A stretch of 64,000 nt of DNA from Coprinus comatus. Taxonomy: Eukaryota > Basidiomycota > Agaricomycetes > Agaricales > Agaricaceae. This document shows, in pieces, positions 46,663-59,699 of this stretch (position 1 is its first letter; every line of letters starts with the position of its first letter). The translations under genes and the position numbers were made by a program. Below the pieces are notes generated by a model. That model searched no databases and was not told the origin of the DNA. It worked only from the letters and a program-made list of their open reading frames with translations. The DNA lies in the NCBI GenBank assembly GCA_034638255.1, contig JAWPGT010000008.1:930001-994000 (forward strand), written 5' to 3'.

Positions 46663-48960
46663 ATGATGATTGATAAGCAGGCTTCCAGCGCTCCACAGGC
46701 GCCTAACAACCCTATGGACGGTACTTCTTTGGCCCCAAGTTCTCATGCTGAGGAAGGAGCTCTTCAACCACAGAAAACATCTAGGCTCAAATTCCTCCGA
46801 GTCCATTCAAGGTCATAAAACTTTGTTGGCGGTATACTTTGTCTATAGATCTACCAAGTCTTCAGAGGAAAATTGGTTTTACGTCACTGTGGACACATGT
46901 CGGACCAAGAGGAAAATGGCTCGATGTTCCAAGTTTTACTTGAAGAAGAGGAACATCCACAGCACATGAAATCTTGGCGCAAATGGCTAATTGTTTTGGT
47001 TATTAGCACTTCCTCCTTGTGTGTGACGTGTGCTTCTTCTTTGGTATGTTATCCATAAACTCTTTGGAGCAACTTGTATTCACAATCACAGGCCGCTTTT
47101 GCTGAGGTTGGATTAGCTAAAGAATTCGGAGTCAGTATTACAGTAGCCATCCTGTCTATCAGCATTTTTGTTGAAGGCTTGGGATTTGGACCGTTACTCG
47201 TTGGCCCCTTATCGGAAGTTTATGGAAGGACTCCAATATATCGTACTTCATTTGCATTACTCTTCGTATTTTCCTGGCCTGTTTCTTTTGCACCTAACAT
47301 AGGTGAGTCCTCAGCCACCACACAATATTACGTTACCCCATTAATGATTCCATTCCAACAGTCGTATTTCTAATATTTCGCTTTATTACCGGTCTCAGTG
47401 GGGCCGCCTTTCTGAGTGTTGCCGGGGGAAGCATCAGTGATCTCTTCGCTGATGACACTGTTGCGAAGTGAGTACACTAGGATATGTGTAACCTTCGTCT
47501 GATCTGTGTAATTTCAAGTCCTATGGCGTTTTACACGTTTGGTCCTTTCATAGGACCTGTCCTTGGGCCTCTCATTAGCGGGTGAGTTGTATAAGTGCAA
47601 GTCGTGTAAAATTGCTAAAACTGGACAGGTTTATAAATCAGGTATATATATAATGACCTTACACGCTCTAACGAGCGATTCAACGTTAATTTCTGCAATA
47701 ATAGCATTTAGACTGGAGATGGACGTATCACATCATTCTTATCTGGATATTCGTACAGCTTGTGGGACTATTCTTTGTGAGTGTACTAATCGTCCTTGAA
47801 CATGGTCAAAGTTCTTCCTGATCTCATCAGACGTTCAGTTTGTTCCCGAAACCTATGTTCCGCTCCTTCTGCAAGCAAAGGCAAATCGGTGAGCTTTACC
47901 TACAAAATGATGATCAACCAAAATGCTGAGAATGTGTCTAAAAGATTACGAGTATCAAAAAAAGATGATCGTTATTGGGCACCTTTGGACAGATCCGAAA
48001 AGAATATCATGAAAAAAATAATGATCAGTTGTTATACGCCATTCAGTAAGTGCCCAATTAGAGTCATTATCTTCTATGTATGTCTCACTTCAATCAGAGC
48101 TCCTCATCTATGAACGAATGGCACTACTTTTGGATATCTGGTGGATATTCATTTTACTTGACTCGTCTAATATGATTTCTTACGTCATTTTAGGAATTCT
48201 TTGATTCTTGGTATCCTTTATCTTGCTTTCCAGGCGTACCCTATTATATTTGAAGGGGGACATGGCTTCAATCTACAATCAACTGGTGTGAGCTTTCTCG
48301 GGATTGGGCTAGGAATGTTTATTTCCCTGCTGACTCAACCGTATTGGAATCGGTACACATCTTATCACTTCCGGAGCCACGTTGGTGATCGTAAACTAAC
48401 GGTTTCTCAGATTCTATAGTCGTATCAAGTCTCAAAATGGAGGGACACTACCTCCCGAAGCACGGTTATACATGGGACAAGCTGGGGCAATTTGTGTTCC
48501 AGTTGGTACGGCATATCATGGAAATCCCTTGGCAAACAGATGCTTAAATATAATAACAGGACTCTTTTGGTTTTCTTTCACTACATACCCTTCGGTTCAT
48601 TGGATTGTTCCAATCATAGGATCCATCCCCTTTGGAATGGGGATATTCTTTGTATTCACGTCTACTTTCACATATCTAGTGACAGCGTATCGACCAGTTG
48701 CGGCATCGGCAATGGCAGCAAATACTGCAATGCGGTGTGCCTTTGCCGCTGTTTTTCCGTTATTCGCAGCGGCAATGTATCGAAGACTTGGAACAGTCGG
48801 TTCTACAGCACTATTGGCTGGCCTAACGGCAATTATGGCACCTTTACCGTACGTACTCTCATGAATTTATGTAAATATGATGCTAATACGATGGACTTCT
48901 AGGTTTATTTTTCATAAGCTTGGGCCAACATTGCGCAAAAGGTCCAAATTTGCAGTTTAA
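46663..48960 (+). CDS. MFS transporter, DHA1 (drug/polyamine:H+ antiporter) type
   Basis: Multi-exon. The clear part begins about 46897 (MSDQEENGSMFQVLLEEEEH); an additional N-terminal exon starting near 46663 (MMIDKQASSAPQAP) is possible but its join is unsure. Landmarks: MKSWRKWLIVLVISTSSLC (TM1), EVGLAKEFGVS, GPLLVGPLSEVYGRTPIY (the A-like motif between TM2 and TM3), SVAGGSISDLFADD, MAFYTFGPFIGPVLGPLISG (antiporter motif C in TM5), WRWTYHIILIWIF, then ELLIYERMALLLD, FLGIGLGMFISLL, IPFGMGIFFVFTSTFTYLVT and a last helix before PFIFHKLGPTLRKRSKFAV, stop. The TM1 preface ('EHPQHMKSW') is the usual DHA1 'NPxNW' region in degenerate form. By family a plasma-membrane proton antiporter exporting drugs, toxins or polyamines; substrate not predictable. 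Confidence 0.85.
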
Positions 48961-49092
48961 CGTCTCATCAGTCATCGATCCTTCCACGAAAATTTTCCAA
49001 GTATAGTTAATGATTTGACTATAATATCGTGTTAATACGTGATTACTACGTAGAGCAGCGAGCATAATTAGAACATGGGACGAACATTGGAA

Positions 49093-49335
49093 TTAATAGG
49101 TACTTGTGACTGTGGTTGGGTCAGGCAACCACCAAGTAACGCAAGTTGTAGTACCAGCATCAGTGGAAGTCGCACCCTCAACTGGTGGTGCTACCTATTT
49201 TTTGAATGCTATGGTCAATCATCGATGCATTTTACAAATCTCTCTCACGGTAGTAAAGAGTTGGGGTGTGGGTGCGGCTGATGCAACACCAATAGTAAAG
49301 GCGAAGGCGAGGGTACAGAGTAATTGGAAATGCAT
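49093..49335 (-). CDS. Small secreted protein, 62 aa
   Basis: Two exons with one 58-nt GTGAGA...ATAG intron. The start MHFQLLCTLAFAFTIGVASA is a clear signal peptide with an Ala-x-Ala cleavage site before APTPQLF. The mature peptide is about 40 residues: Pro/Thr-rich, one Cys, two adjacent Trp (TTTCVTWWLPDP), ending TVTSTY. No family recognised. It is convergent with the MFS gene (ends 133 bp apart). The splice is supported by the retained frame and clean stop. Confidence 0.6.
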
Positions 49336-50177
49336 ATTAGGATGTTTCGTTAATAGACTGAAGATGAACTGTCTAAGTAAGAGTGACAGAACAGAACTAG
49401 GTACTGTAGAAGAACCAGAGGTTCTTATACTTCCAAGGCATGTCTTTGTTAAAGGCGACAAAACTCCGACTTTAAGTGTTTAATTCAATGGTACGGCGAC
49501 GAAGGTCCGTATACATCAAAAGTCTATGCGAAGTTTACCCAAGGAGATCATCTTAAGACTCAAGAGTCCCCTTAACACTACAAGGGATACCAATAATGAA
49601 CTTGGTATATTGTCAAACTATCAACAATCTACGAGCCGTTCGGGCCAGATTGAGTACAACTTAAGGTCTAAAATTCCTGAAAGGGAGAACCTTCCGGTTT
49701 TAAGAATTAAGATCACACCAGTGGACGAGTTCCAGGAACGACCGAGTCAATCGTCTGGTATGATACGGGATCAAGGTGGCTGGCAGCTTCTCAGGATATG
49801 CCATTGACTCATTTTCGTGTGGGTCAGATGCCACTCGGTCAATGGAGGCGAGGATTGCCATGTGAAAGATCGATTCTTAAAAATAGCAAACGGGGCGTGG
49901 CGCCAAGACACTGACATACATATGTATGAATGAAATATGTTGTCACCATCGTAAGACAACTTTTATTTCAAGGATATTCATTATTGAAGTGATTCTGAAG
50001 CATGTTCATTTGAAGTTTAATTGAACGGGACATGACTTTGTACATCATTTATAACACAGTTAAATCAGTGGGTACAATTTGCGCAAGGAACGACGATCAT
50101 CAATACATAATGGGAATAGAGATAAATGTGCAGGTATAGATAGGGAAGCTAGATAGAAACTAGGGGTATCAATAAAA
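49336..50177. other. Intergenic stretch, no gene recognised
   Basis: No supported frame. Lies between the promoter of the 62-aa peptide gene and the 3' end of the IML2-like gene. Confidence 0.5.
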
Positions 50178-52805
50178 TTAGAGACGCTTCTGGTGAAGTG
50201 CGTCTTTAGCTGCGTGACAGCGCATATGAAGAGCATTCTGAAATTAGGCCGTCAGCACATGGCGTTATGATGAAGTTAAAAGACAATTGTCACCTCCATA
50301 CTGTATTTACCCTTCTTACCAGATGGCCCAACCTCTAGATATTTACCTGAAATGACGAGTTCAAACTCATTCTCTGCCTCAGAGTGTTTTCCTTCGCATG
50401 CCAACAGCCTTCCAAGCTCATAATCTAATACATGTCAATAATATACTAACGAGCAGGGTAAAAACAACGTACGAGCATGGTAGACGATATGATGGTCCAA
50501 TTCAATTTGTGGTCCATGCTTAAGGACCAATCTGAAGGCGGCCTCTGAATCCTTAGCAGCCTGCTCTTTAGACATGGTAACAACTTCCGCCGGATCAAGA
50601 ACGGCATCAGGATCCTAATTGCAACGTGTGAATGGTTGTTACGCTAGTGCATTTAACTTAAAACTGACAGGATAAGCGACATAGCGCAAGCAAACACCCT
50701 TAAGGAATTGAGCTAGGCAATAGTCGTCCCAGTAATTTTGTCCATTTTCGTACTTCTTGGTGTTCGATTTGAAGCTGTCGAGTTTCGTGATAACCTTCTC
50801 TGTCTCAGGAAGCATCTTGCTGGTAATAACTTCCCGAGGTGCATGAGCAATTCCGAGGAAAAGGTAAGCAAGTTCAAGCCCAGGAAGGGCTAGACGATTT
50901 CCTTGTTGTGTGAATTTACGGGATTTACGAGCAACCAGTTTCTTGTGACGAGTCTTAGCTCATGAACTAATACAAACTGGTTGAACAAAGCTCACCTCTA
51001 GAGGAATAGATTTTCCGGCAATTTTTTGACGTAAATCAGGGACCTTGGCCATCAATTTCGCAGCTTCTTTCTTTTGCTCCTCGTTTCCAATTTCCAATAG
51101 GCAAACAGCCTTTCCATAGGTATAAATGGCTTTAGACCACTAATCGCATTGTTATCAGATATTTTGTCGTGCCTTGAAATAGGAGGTACGCGTACCGTGG
51201 CCTCAGAAACAAGATCCGTCCAATATTTCAAGCTGGCTTCAAGATCCCAGAGTGCAAGACTGGAAATGGCAATTTCCCAGAAGGAAATATGATGCAGATT
51301 TCGGTATTGTTTTTGGGACTCCATTGCCTTGGTATAGTAATAGACAGCTTTGGCTGGTTGCGATTGGCAGAGTGAAAGTCGTCCAGCGCCGAACAGGAAA
51401 AACACACCTGTATAACTGTCAATAAATAGAGCGGGTACTGATAGGTATTAACAGACCATTAGGATATCGGTTCAAATTCCACTTCAATATTTTGTCTGCC
51501 ACAGAAATGTCGACACCGTCGAAGGTGAAGCTGGACAGGACAAGATGGAAAATCAAAAGAGCCATGTCGCAGATACTTCTTCGCACACCTTCCTCCCCTT
51601 TAAGCCAGTAAACATAAATAACATAGTAGAAAAATTCCAACGACATACCTGTGCCGATCTCTGGCTCATCTTTGTCTTTTTTCCATCCTCCAGCCTTCAA
51701 AAGGGTTTCCAACCCAAACTTACGATCACCATGATAACCAAACAGCTCGACGAGTGTCATCAACTTTCCTGGCATCAAGCTCAAAATGATATGACTCATT
51801 CCGACACCTAAATATACGCCGGATCGGAAATGAGGATCGATTGATTTATCTATGGGACCTTCGCCACGAGCAGTCGCTTCGGCGTCGACGGTATCCAAAA
51901 ATTGTCCAAGTTGGCGATAAATTCCTATCAGAGTCCGCATGTTGAGACTATGAGAAAAAAAGTGAGCAAGACATATACATGAGATACCGGGTTGCACTCA
52001 CGCTTCCTTTATGAATGCCAGCCAATCACCAGAATAGACGATGCCAAGGAGTGCCTGAGGAGAGGATGAGCCTAAAAACACGCCAGTTTGCAAATTACCC
52101 ACCTTTTCAAACAAACTCTCAGCGTAAGTCAACTCTGCATGGCGTTCAACGGGAGTCATTCCACGAATGTGATTGACACCACCAGAGCTGATGGTTGATA
52201 CAACGTATCCTGCAAGGCGTGAGCCCAAGAATGCCTGCTTCTTGCGGTGTTGGCTGGCGATAGCGTTGCCGTGCTTCGTGTGACCGATCGCAGCTAGAAG
52301 GTCCTGCAAACAATTTCAACATGGTGGAGTGTGGGCCATATTGGATAAAAAGAAAGCGCACCTCATCTTCATATGACATAAGGCCCTTGACACACTGGAT
52401 GAGCCCAAAACCTGTGCCGAAATACAAGCGTTCTCTGTATGAAAGGATAATGAGTGGGGGTAGTAGACAATAACATGCGACAAACACACACTTCTTAGGG
52501 TCCATTCTGTTCATGTAGTCCTCCGTCTCCAACATATGCGACGACAAAAATGTCTGCAGAGCCCAACTAACACCTGGCAAGTCGTCCAAAGCCTCATCTA
52601 CCTTGTAAGGGCGCTTGATATCGGGAGGCGATTCGAGGGTGTACGGCGACTTCCATGAAGCCTTTGTCTCTTCTGTGGAAGTGGCCGCTGTCGAACGGTC
52701 GTCGGTCGAGGAATCTGAGAAAGAATGATTAGCGCTGTGAAAACAGAGTACGGTGCCAGTAGTCTCACCCGTACTTGGGGTATTGGTTGTGGAGGGTTGA
52801 GACAT
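50178..52805 (-). CDS. IML2 / TTC39-type tetratricopeptide protein
   Basis: About ten exons, roughly 690-720 aa, starting MSQPSTTNTPSTGETTGTVL and ending DALHQKRL with TAA at 50180-50178. Conserved parts: VDEALDDLPGVSWALQTF, YFGTGFGLIQCVKGLMSYED, HAELTYAESLFEKALLGIVY, ALNMRTLIGIYRQL, GVYLGVGMSHIILSLMPGK, GYHGDRKFGLETLLKA, FFLFGAGRLSLCQSQPAKAV, ISFWEIAISSLALWD, KAVCLLEIGNEEQKKEAAKL and HHIVYHAHYELGRLLACEGK. This is the order of the Iml2/TTC39 family. Yeast Iml2 takes part in clearing misfolded-protein inclusion bodies at lipid droplets. The start is supported by a Ser/Thr-rich disordered leader typical of fungal members. Confidence 0.88.
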
Positions 52806-53755
52806 GGGAAGAATGAAAGAAGACGAAGGAGTTGTTGAGAGTTGTTAGCTAGATAAGAGAATACAATTGCGGGGTAGGCGCAGGTGACTTGTCACAGAAA
52901 GTTAGGGAGGAAATGCTCAGCAGACCATGTCGGTCTGCATGTGAATTCCAAAAAAATAACGCATGCTACCAAACATCATTTATTCTAAATAACCCGTCTC
53001 CATCTGCTCCCCCAAAGGCTCATTTCTCCTCCACTCAACCCAAAAACTCTGCCTTCATAGCTCCCAAAACATTCAGTTTGATCTATGAAAGTTGATAATT
53101 GTTTGTTTTGACTTCTCACGCTTCTCACCATCAATTTCATGTTTTTCCCCATAATACTAATCGAAACCGTCACACCCCGCATTTTCACAAGAGAATGCTA
53201 CACCCTCATCAGCACAACCCATATGATTACAATGCAGTATTTATTGGCCCAGGTGATAGCCCTGTGGTAGCCACTTCCCCGCATCTCAATAGCTGTCGCC
53301 AAGACCTTTTACGGAATTCACCACAATCATTTGAAAAAGACCTCTACGAAGCGCGTTAGTGTTGAAATTTGGCACGAGAACTTCTCTACAAAAATAGTGG
53401 CCAATGCTGGATGTTGCACCGTCCGCCTGCATAAATCATGACACGACCGAAGATTAAAAGGTAAAAGTATCCAGTAAAGATCCTGTTATGTACCACCATT
53501 AATGTTGAGAGTCCAATCTACGTCGATCTCTTCGACTTTGACATCCTACCGAAGAAGCAGAATAGCGGCTGATAGCTGGGGCCATCTTCGATCAAGATTG
53601 TGTCCTACAGTGTCACGGCTAACTTGGAGTGTACGCGAAGTCGAATGAATTGGTAACGCATACACATGTGAGAATAGTTAGGAGGCCCATCTAAACCAAA
53701 CCTCATTGAAACGCTGAATAAGTTAAATGATGGATTTCCGTGAGGTTCTTATTTT
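52806..53755. other. Intergenic stretch, no gene recognised
   Basis: Contains the IML2-like promoter. Pyrimidine-rich and AT-rich patches, no supported coding frame. Confidence 0.5.
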
Positions 53756-53938
53756 TCATTTTATTTCACTAGTTATCTCTGACCAGTAAGTCACCCCATA
53801 GATAAGTTGTTGTTCCAAGGTTATGGAATGCGTCAGACTCTCCGATGATTTACCTTCCCAATGTTGTGTCCATTCCACGACGGCACAAAACATTGTTTGT
53901 TCGTGTTGGTCAACGACCTTAAGCTCCTTTGAAAACAA
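53756..53938 (-). pseudogene. Fragment of a repeated coding family (DQHEQxMFCA)
   Basis: A minus-strand frame reads KVVDQHEQTMFCAVVEWTQH, then WEGKSSESL and YGVTYWSEI. A related frame, AFDQHEQIMFCA, followed further on by DDWEGVWECVVSDHL, sits on the plus strand at about 54579-54780. The two are inverted relatives flanking the helicase fragment. The parent gene is not recognised; both pieces look truncated. Confidence 0.4.
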
Positions 53939-54083
53939 ACAAAAATGTCACGGATAACATACATACGCGCTTTGTGTCCTAATCAAGTAATACCGCCAGT
54001 ATCAGATCAATTTGATCTCAGCTGAACATATATCTACCTGCGACTCATTTTCCAGTGTATCGGAAAATAGACAGAAATATATT

Positions 54084-54425
54084 TTAATAACTATACCTGA
54101 TATAAGCTTCATCAGTTGAATTCTCGGCTGTGAGATTGATAGCAGAAATATTAAGTTTGTTTAATTCCTTGATATTTTGATCTCCTAAAATATTCGAGGC
54201 TGTTATGAGTATAATGATACCTTTCACAAAGAGAAGGGGTATCCAAAATGTTAGGGTCTTCCCTGAACCAGTGGCTGCAATGGTAATGCAGTCCTCTCCT
54301 CGCAACTGGGCTAAAGCATCATGAACCTGGAATTGACATGGTTCAATACCAAAATGAGCTTTAACTGCAGCTCGGATGGCAGCCTCAGAAGGAATGGGCT
54401 GGGTGGTGGCCATTTGAGAGGACAT
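54084..54425 (-). pseudogene. Truncated RecQ-like DNA helicase (N-terminal part)
   Basis: The frame starts MSSQMATTQPIPSEAAIRAA and contains a Q-motif region, FGIEPCQFQVHDALAQLRGE, the Walker A box IAATGSGKTLTFWIPLL, the Ia-like ITASNILGDQNIKELN and ISAINLTAEN. This is the start of the SF2 helicase core as in the RecQ-like helicases that are multicopy in many mushrooms. A GTATAG donor follows, but no exon with the DEAH box or later motifs was found on the minus strand. It ends after about 110 residues, against 400 or more in a full core, so it is a fragment. Confidence 0.7.
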
Positions 54426-54578
54426 TTTGCAAGCCAGCAGTGGGATTTTTCTATATATTCGACATGTACCTATGTTATATATGGGTTCGGGTATATACGG
54501 TTTTACTTAATAAGGATATATGGCGCGTGTGTGGACGCGACGCGTTATCCGTGACTTCTTTGTTTATCGATCTCACGG

Positions 54579-54830
54579 ATGGTTAGGGCCTTTGACCAAC
54601 ACGAACAAATAATGTTTTGTGCCAGTCGTCGGAAAGTGTTCACCTTGTGCAAAAGTTTCGGTGTATTATCGGGTAAATATAACACGTGCACTTTCCGACG
54701 ACTGGGAAGGAGTCTGGGAATGCGTTGTCTCAGACCACTTAAGGCTGGCGCTGGATATCATCAACCCAGTCACTGGTCTGGAATAAATTTTGGAACTATT
54801 AGTCATAACTGGAAATGCAAAAACCATGTG
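54579..54830 (+). pseudogene. Inverted relative of the DQHEQxMFCA fragment
   Basis: Plus-strand frame AFDQHEQIMFCA with SRRKVFTLCK, and in another frame DDWEGVWECVVSDHL then LALDIINPVTGLE before TAA. An internal short inverted repeat (agtcgtcggaaagtg at 54625-54639 against cactttccgacgact at 54689-54703) can form a stem-loop. Probably a decayed exon pair of the same family as 53756-53938. Confidence 0.4.
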
Positions 54831-55099
54831 TATGACAGCAAGTCTGTGGTTCAAATCATTAACCATTTAGCATTTTCTAACAACCCCAAAGCTGAGTGCT
54901 TGTCGCTACCAATACAAATTGCTCATCGGACGCAATTGGAGTATCATGGAAGTAAGCGACCCATACGAGTATTTCTTGGGGAAATCGGATGGTATGCATC
55001 AACCAAAACCAAGTTGACTCAGGACTAGGACGACCCAGTCTTCCACTGCGCCCATTTACTATATTATTCACGAGGAAATAAACCACGGTAGTATTTGAA

Positions 55100-58000
55100 T
55101 CATAAGATCATCTTAGAATTTTCGCACATCCCAACCAAGATTCCAACTTGTCTTCTGAGAACTTAACTACTGACAGATTACAGTTCAAATTACTTCAATC
55201 AAGTTTCTACCGATGCCCTTCTAACACGTTCAACTCTTCGAAAACACACTGTGAGACACGGCTACGGGGGCACTACGAAGGACTAGGGGAAGGCCATTAC
55301 AGGGACTAGAGAGACGTCGAAGAGAAGCATGAATTATTAATAGTAGTATGTTATTGTAGGGTTCTTTGGGCAGAAAAACACATTTCGGATCGTTCCTGCC
55401 CAATCCTGGCTTTCTTGAACTTATTCTCCATGTTAGTGAAGAGAAATTAAATATATTATCTTATATATACCCCAGGGAGCAAAGCCTTAAAGTACTATAG
55501 GGCACAATTGCACCAAAACAGCGAAGGTGGAGAGCTCATGAACTATTGTGGGGCGCTGATGATGGATTAATAAAAGAAGTTGCCTGCATCAAGTGGTATG
55601 GGTAGTATATTTTTAACTATGATCACCGGAGGTACATATGGATTCAAATATTATAGTATATTCCTCAAATTGGAACCAGCACTTGTCCAAGATGTGTAGG
55701 GGTTAAAGATGTGATTACTATGGCGCCGTGAAGCCCGATTACTACCTGGTTCAATGGTTATAATCGGCTCTAACTTCTCTGGCTGAATGCTTCTGAAGCT
55801 ATCAATCCAAGCATGTTCATGTTCTCGCCGGATCGTTTCTGTTGACCCAGATTTTGGACGAACGACCTACAGTCTAAAGGCAGTGTTTCGAGCTCAAACT
55901 TCCGTCGCGCGTGCGACCAAAGAGTAAGTTGAATCATCTCCAGCCAGGAGTGATAGTACGAATTGCTCTCAAACAGCTGGTCCCCTACAATCCATAATGT
56001 CGTAGGAGATCCGATACTGGTGGAAGAAAACGATTTTATCAATATCTATATAGCCTCATGTTTGTAGCTCGAAAGACATCTCCTACGTTGCGGAATCATA
56101 TACTAGTAGGATAGAGTCCATAGTATACGCACCTTCAGGCTACTTATTTAAGTTCCTGCATCAAGTTTCGGTCCACTTAGCTCGGATCGCTTTGCTGGCA
56201 GTACTGCTCGCAGAAGCCTATGATGAAAATGATCTTGGTTCATTCAGAGCATGAGATAAAAAAAAACTGCTGTTCAGCCGCTCTAGTATTTGTATCATCT
56301 TGGAATAAAATGAACAGAAAGCCATCGATTAACACTTCGGGTAGTTCCACGTCTGTGACAATGCCACTTCAATCAGCATACTTTTCATTCCGATACTAGA
56401 GACTGTTTTGGACTGCGCACGGAGCGCAGTTCATCCCTGCAAATTTAATGGCCAGCTTGGTAAGAAATGACCGGTGAGTAATCAGACGAATTCCATCATC
56501 CTATGTCATGTCCAAGAACATGAATAGAACCAATTTATCACTTCCAAGATAGATAGATAGAATCATGATACACGCAACGCGCTGTAATTCACCGCTAACG
56601 ATTAAGGTTTCGTTTTCGGATCATATATTGCTTGAGGTAACCGTATTTGTAATATGGTTAAATGGAACGCAAAATATATATTTTATAGTACTCGGAACTG
56701 AGAAGAGTACTGGGGTTAGTTGGCGTTTAACTATGACCCCACGTCCTCCTATGAATGAACATAGCTGAGTGACTCACGTTCTGTTTGTTAAGCCGCTGTT
56801 CTCGCAGCCAGCAGACCGGAGTTACCAACTCGTCACATAAGATGAGCTTGGAACCGTAACTTTTAAGACAAGAACTATATTCCCGTGTAATATCAGCGCC
56901 TATTTCTGAAGGCTATGGTTTGGCTTGGGAGCCGCCACATACAGTACTTAGATTTAAAGCCTTCTTTCTCTTTGTTTCGAGAAGAAACGCCACTTCTTTT
57001 ACTTCAGAAGCGCTGAAAATCAAGCTCCATGGGCAAATGCAATCACGTAAGTGCATTGTAGTCTAGGAAGAATAGACTTGATTACATTATTTTTAAACTG
57101 TAAATCCACATGGGAGCTATTGATGATATTATCTCTCTGTTACATAAACAACGTATTTTGTATAACTGTATACATCCTATCGATACGGGATATCAGAGCA
57201 AGGATGAAAAGTTGAAAACGGTACATGGTACCCCTCATATTCATGAAATGTCACTGTTTACATCCGGGACATATACTTTCAAGGTGTAATAAATGCATGA
57301 TAGCTCCCTGACTCGCGGTGATCCCGTAAATATACATAGCTCAAACTTCACATGTAATTCTTGAGCACGTCCCATGGCTCGCACCGGTCAATTGGTATTT
57401 CATACTATCCTCAACCGACCGGTTTTTCTCTCACAACTGACAATTAATGACCTGTGTATTATTAATTTTCCAAGGGGGGAAGTGATCACTGAGATATGAA
57501 CTGAAGGGATTAAATGTTCAGTGAACTCGAAGTTAAAGAAAGTCCACATGATATCACAATTTGACTTTGTATGTTAACTGTGACCCAACAGAGCTTGTTC
57601 GAAGCCATCAAGATCCGCTTCATATCAGAAAACCAATGGATTGTACTGATAACGAATTCTAGTCCTGCCCCGGCAACCTTTCCTTTGTATTCAAGAACCT
57701 GTCTTTGACTAAAAGGCTTAAGAGGTTCCATCATAGTGTATGCAATTGAACCACTTTCTTGATTGATTCGCTATGTCATTGAACTTCTACCTTCCAAGTT
57801 CCAATCTTAATATAGAACATCAATGAAAGATTACTCACAATCTCATCTTCGCGGCCATCCAATTATTCACCGGAAAGAACACTTCTACTGTTTATGACCG
57901 CACAAACTTAAATTAACCATGTGGAATCCCATGAAACGTATGATTCTATGTTTCAAAACAGAAGAGGCAGGCTGGTCACTACAACATTAGACTTGTAACA

Positions 58001-59699
58001 GCTTGTTCTTTAGCCGCCCAAAAGCACTATCATCCTTATCGAAATTAAACGCTAACAAAAACCCAAGAGAAGCTCCAATAAAATCAAGAGATTTTACAAC
58101 TGGTTCAGTTACCAGTACGAGACTTCCTTTACTCATCGAACAACTTCCATTGGCTGTCACCAGCGACTGGACAAATGGCATAATTACATACCTCGGAATT
58201 TTCCATGAAACGTAGGACTGGATTCTAAAAAAAAGATTAATGAGCAAGGCATAACACCATGGCATAAATACAACTAAGGAACACTGGATCCGAACCGCAC
58301 AGACACTATATAGTTTATCAATACCCATCTACCAAAAATTTTATATTATCATTATCATCATTACCATCAAAACTGTTGGTTTAGCTCAGAATGCCACTCG
58401 TTTGTTCGCCGGATTCTGAAGTCATACCCTTTATAACCGCATAAAAGCGCTCTTAAAATAACTACGATTCTATATCTTAAAACCCAAGGAGAATTCTATA
58501 ATAACGCAGGCTGAGCTACCTGTGGCTGCCTTCAACCAGGGTTCAATCCACACTGACTGCGCAAAACATGTGCCACATTAGCTCGCGTTAGCAACCGCCA
58601 GTGACCCTTGTGGACATCGTTATGCAGAGATTTTTAACTCCCACCAAATCCGGGACCTCGGTATTATCCCATTAATTGAAGCTAATAATTCAGGTTCTAA
58701 TGGGTTCATCTCAGTAAGTTTCAACATATGAAAGTCTTCTCTGACACTGGACCCGCTTACATTCGCACGTATCATTCAAATACTGTACATACATTTCCCG
58801 ATTCCTCGGACATTTATGATTTACTAACCGATGCGACTGATTAATGTATAATACAGAAGCAAGATTCAAATGATATGATAAAGGACTGAGCTATATCGGA
58901 TGTCATTAGGTTTTGCCAGAATTTTTTATTTTATCATATCACATCAATTAGTAGCTGAAGTTCTAACATTAGCCATTGTCATATAAGCTCGCAGCGAAAA
59001 AAGTGATGTAGTAAGGTTTTACTAATCCAACCTCCGGGTAATGATAGTAATGTTTATGAATGTTGGAAAGTGAACACTGGGAGTTGTATTGGAACAATGT
59101 AGATTACTGGTTATTTCAAAGATCACTTATCATGAATCATCCTGATCTGAACAACCGATAATCATCATTGTCGGATGTCCAAGTCGCACCCAACGCGCCA
59201 TAGACCACAATCCCGTTCAAGTCGCATCCAATGAACCCTTTAAATTATTCATAGAAATTTGCGTTTCGAAACAATCAAACACCCTGATTCTAAACTAAAA
59301 CCCCAGGAACATAAAAATAAAATTCAAAAAAAAACAAGCTGCAACATATTGCAACAAGTCAAAACGAACGAAACATTCGAAGTCAGAATTACTGAAATTA
59401 ACATATAGTGCGTACCCTTGAAACATTTATCAAGGATTTTTTTACTGTTTGTTTTGTGAACGCAAAAAAGTGAAGAGAGAAATAGAGAAAGGGAAGTATG
59501 ACGAGCATATGATATGATATGATACTACTAGCATGGGGGGATTGTACTAAAAAAGGTTTGCTTGGTAAATCAAGGAAAGGGAAAAGGAATGTAAAGGCTT
59601 AGGCAATAGTAACAGTAGAGCAATGCCAAGAAAGAAAAAGACTTTTTGACCTCTCACTTTGCACGACATCTAACAACTCCAACAAAAATCCACAAAAAA
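55100..59699. other. Gene-poor stretch of 4.6 kb
   Basis: Short frames only. A minus-strand frame at 57987-58328 contains an orderly C-terminal part (SLVLVTEPVVKSLDFIGASL, FDKDDSAFGRLKNKLL) preceded by a possible intron, and one at 57510-57734 reads EYKGKVAGAGLEFVISTIHW. These might be pieces of one decayed gene but no family was recognised. No repeats with obvious structure. Confidence 0.4.

Noticed and set aside
53371..53378. GGCACGAG, the sequence of an old cDNA-library adaptor
   Set aside because: An 8-base match is expected by chance in genomic sequence; no vector context around it.
58500..58560. GGTTCAATCC-like box suggesting a tRNA T arm
   Set aside because: No acceptor, D or anticodon arms can be paired around it.
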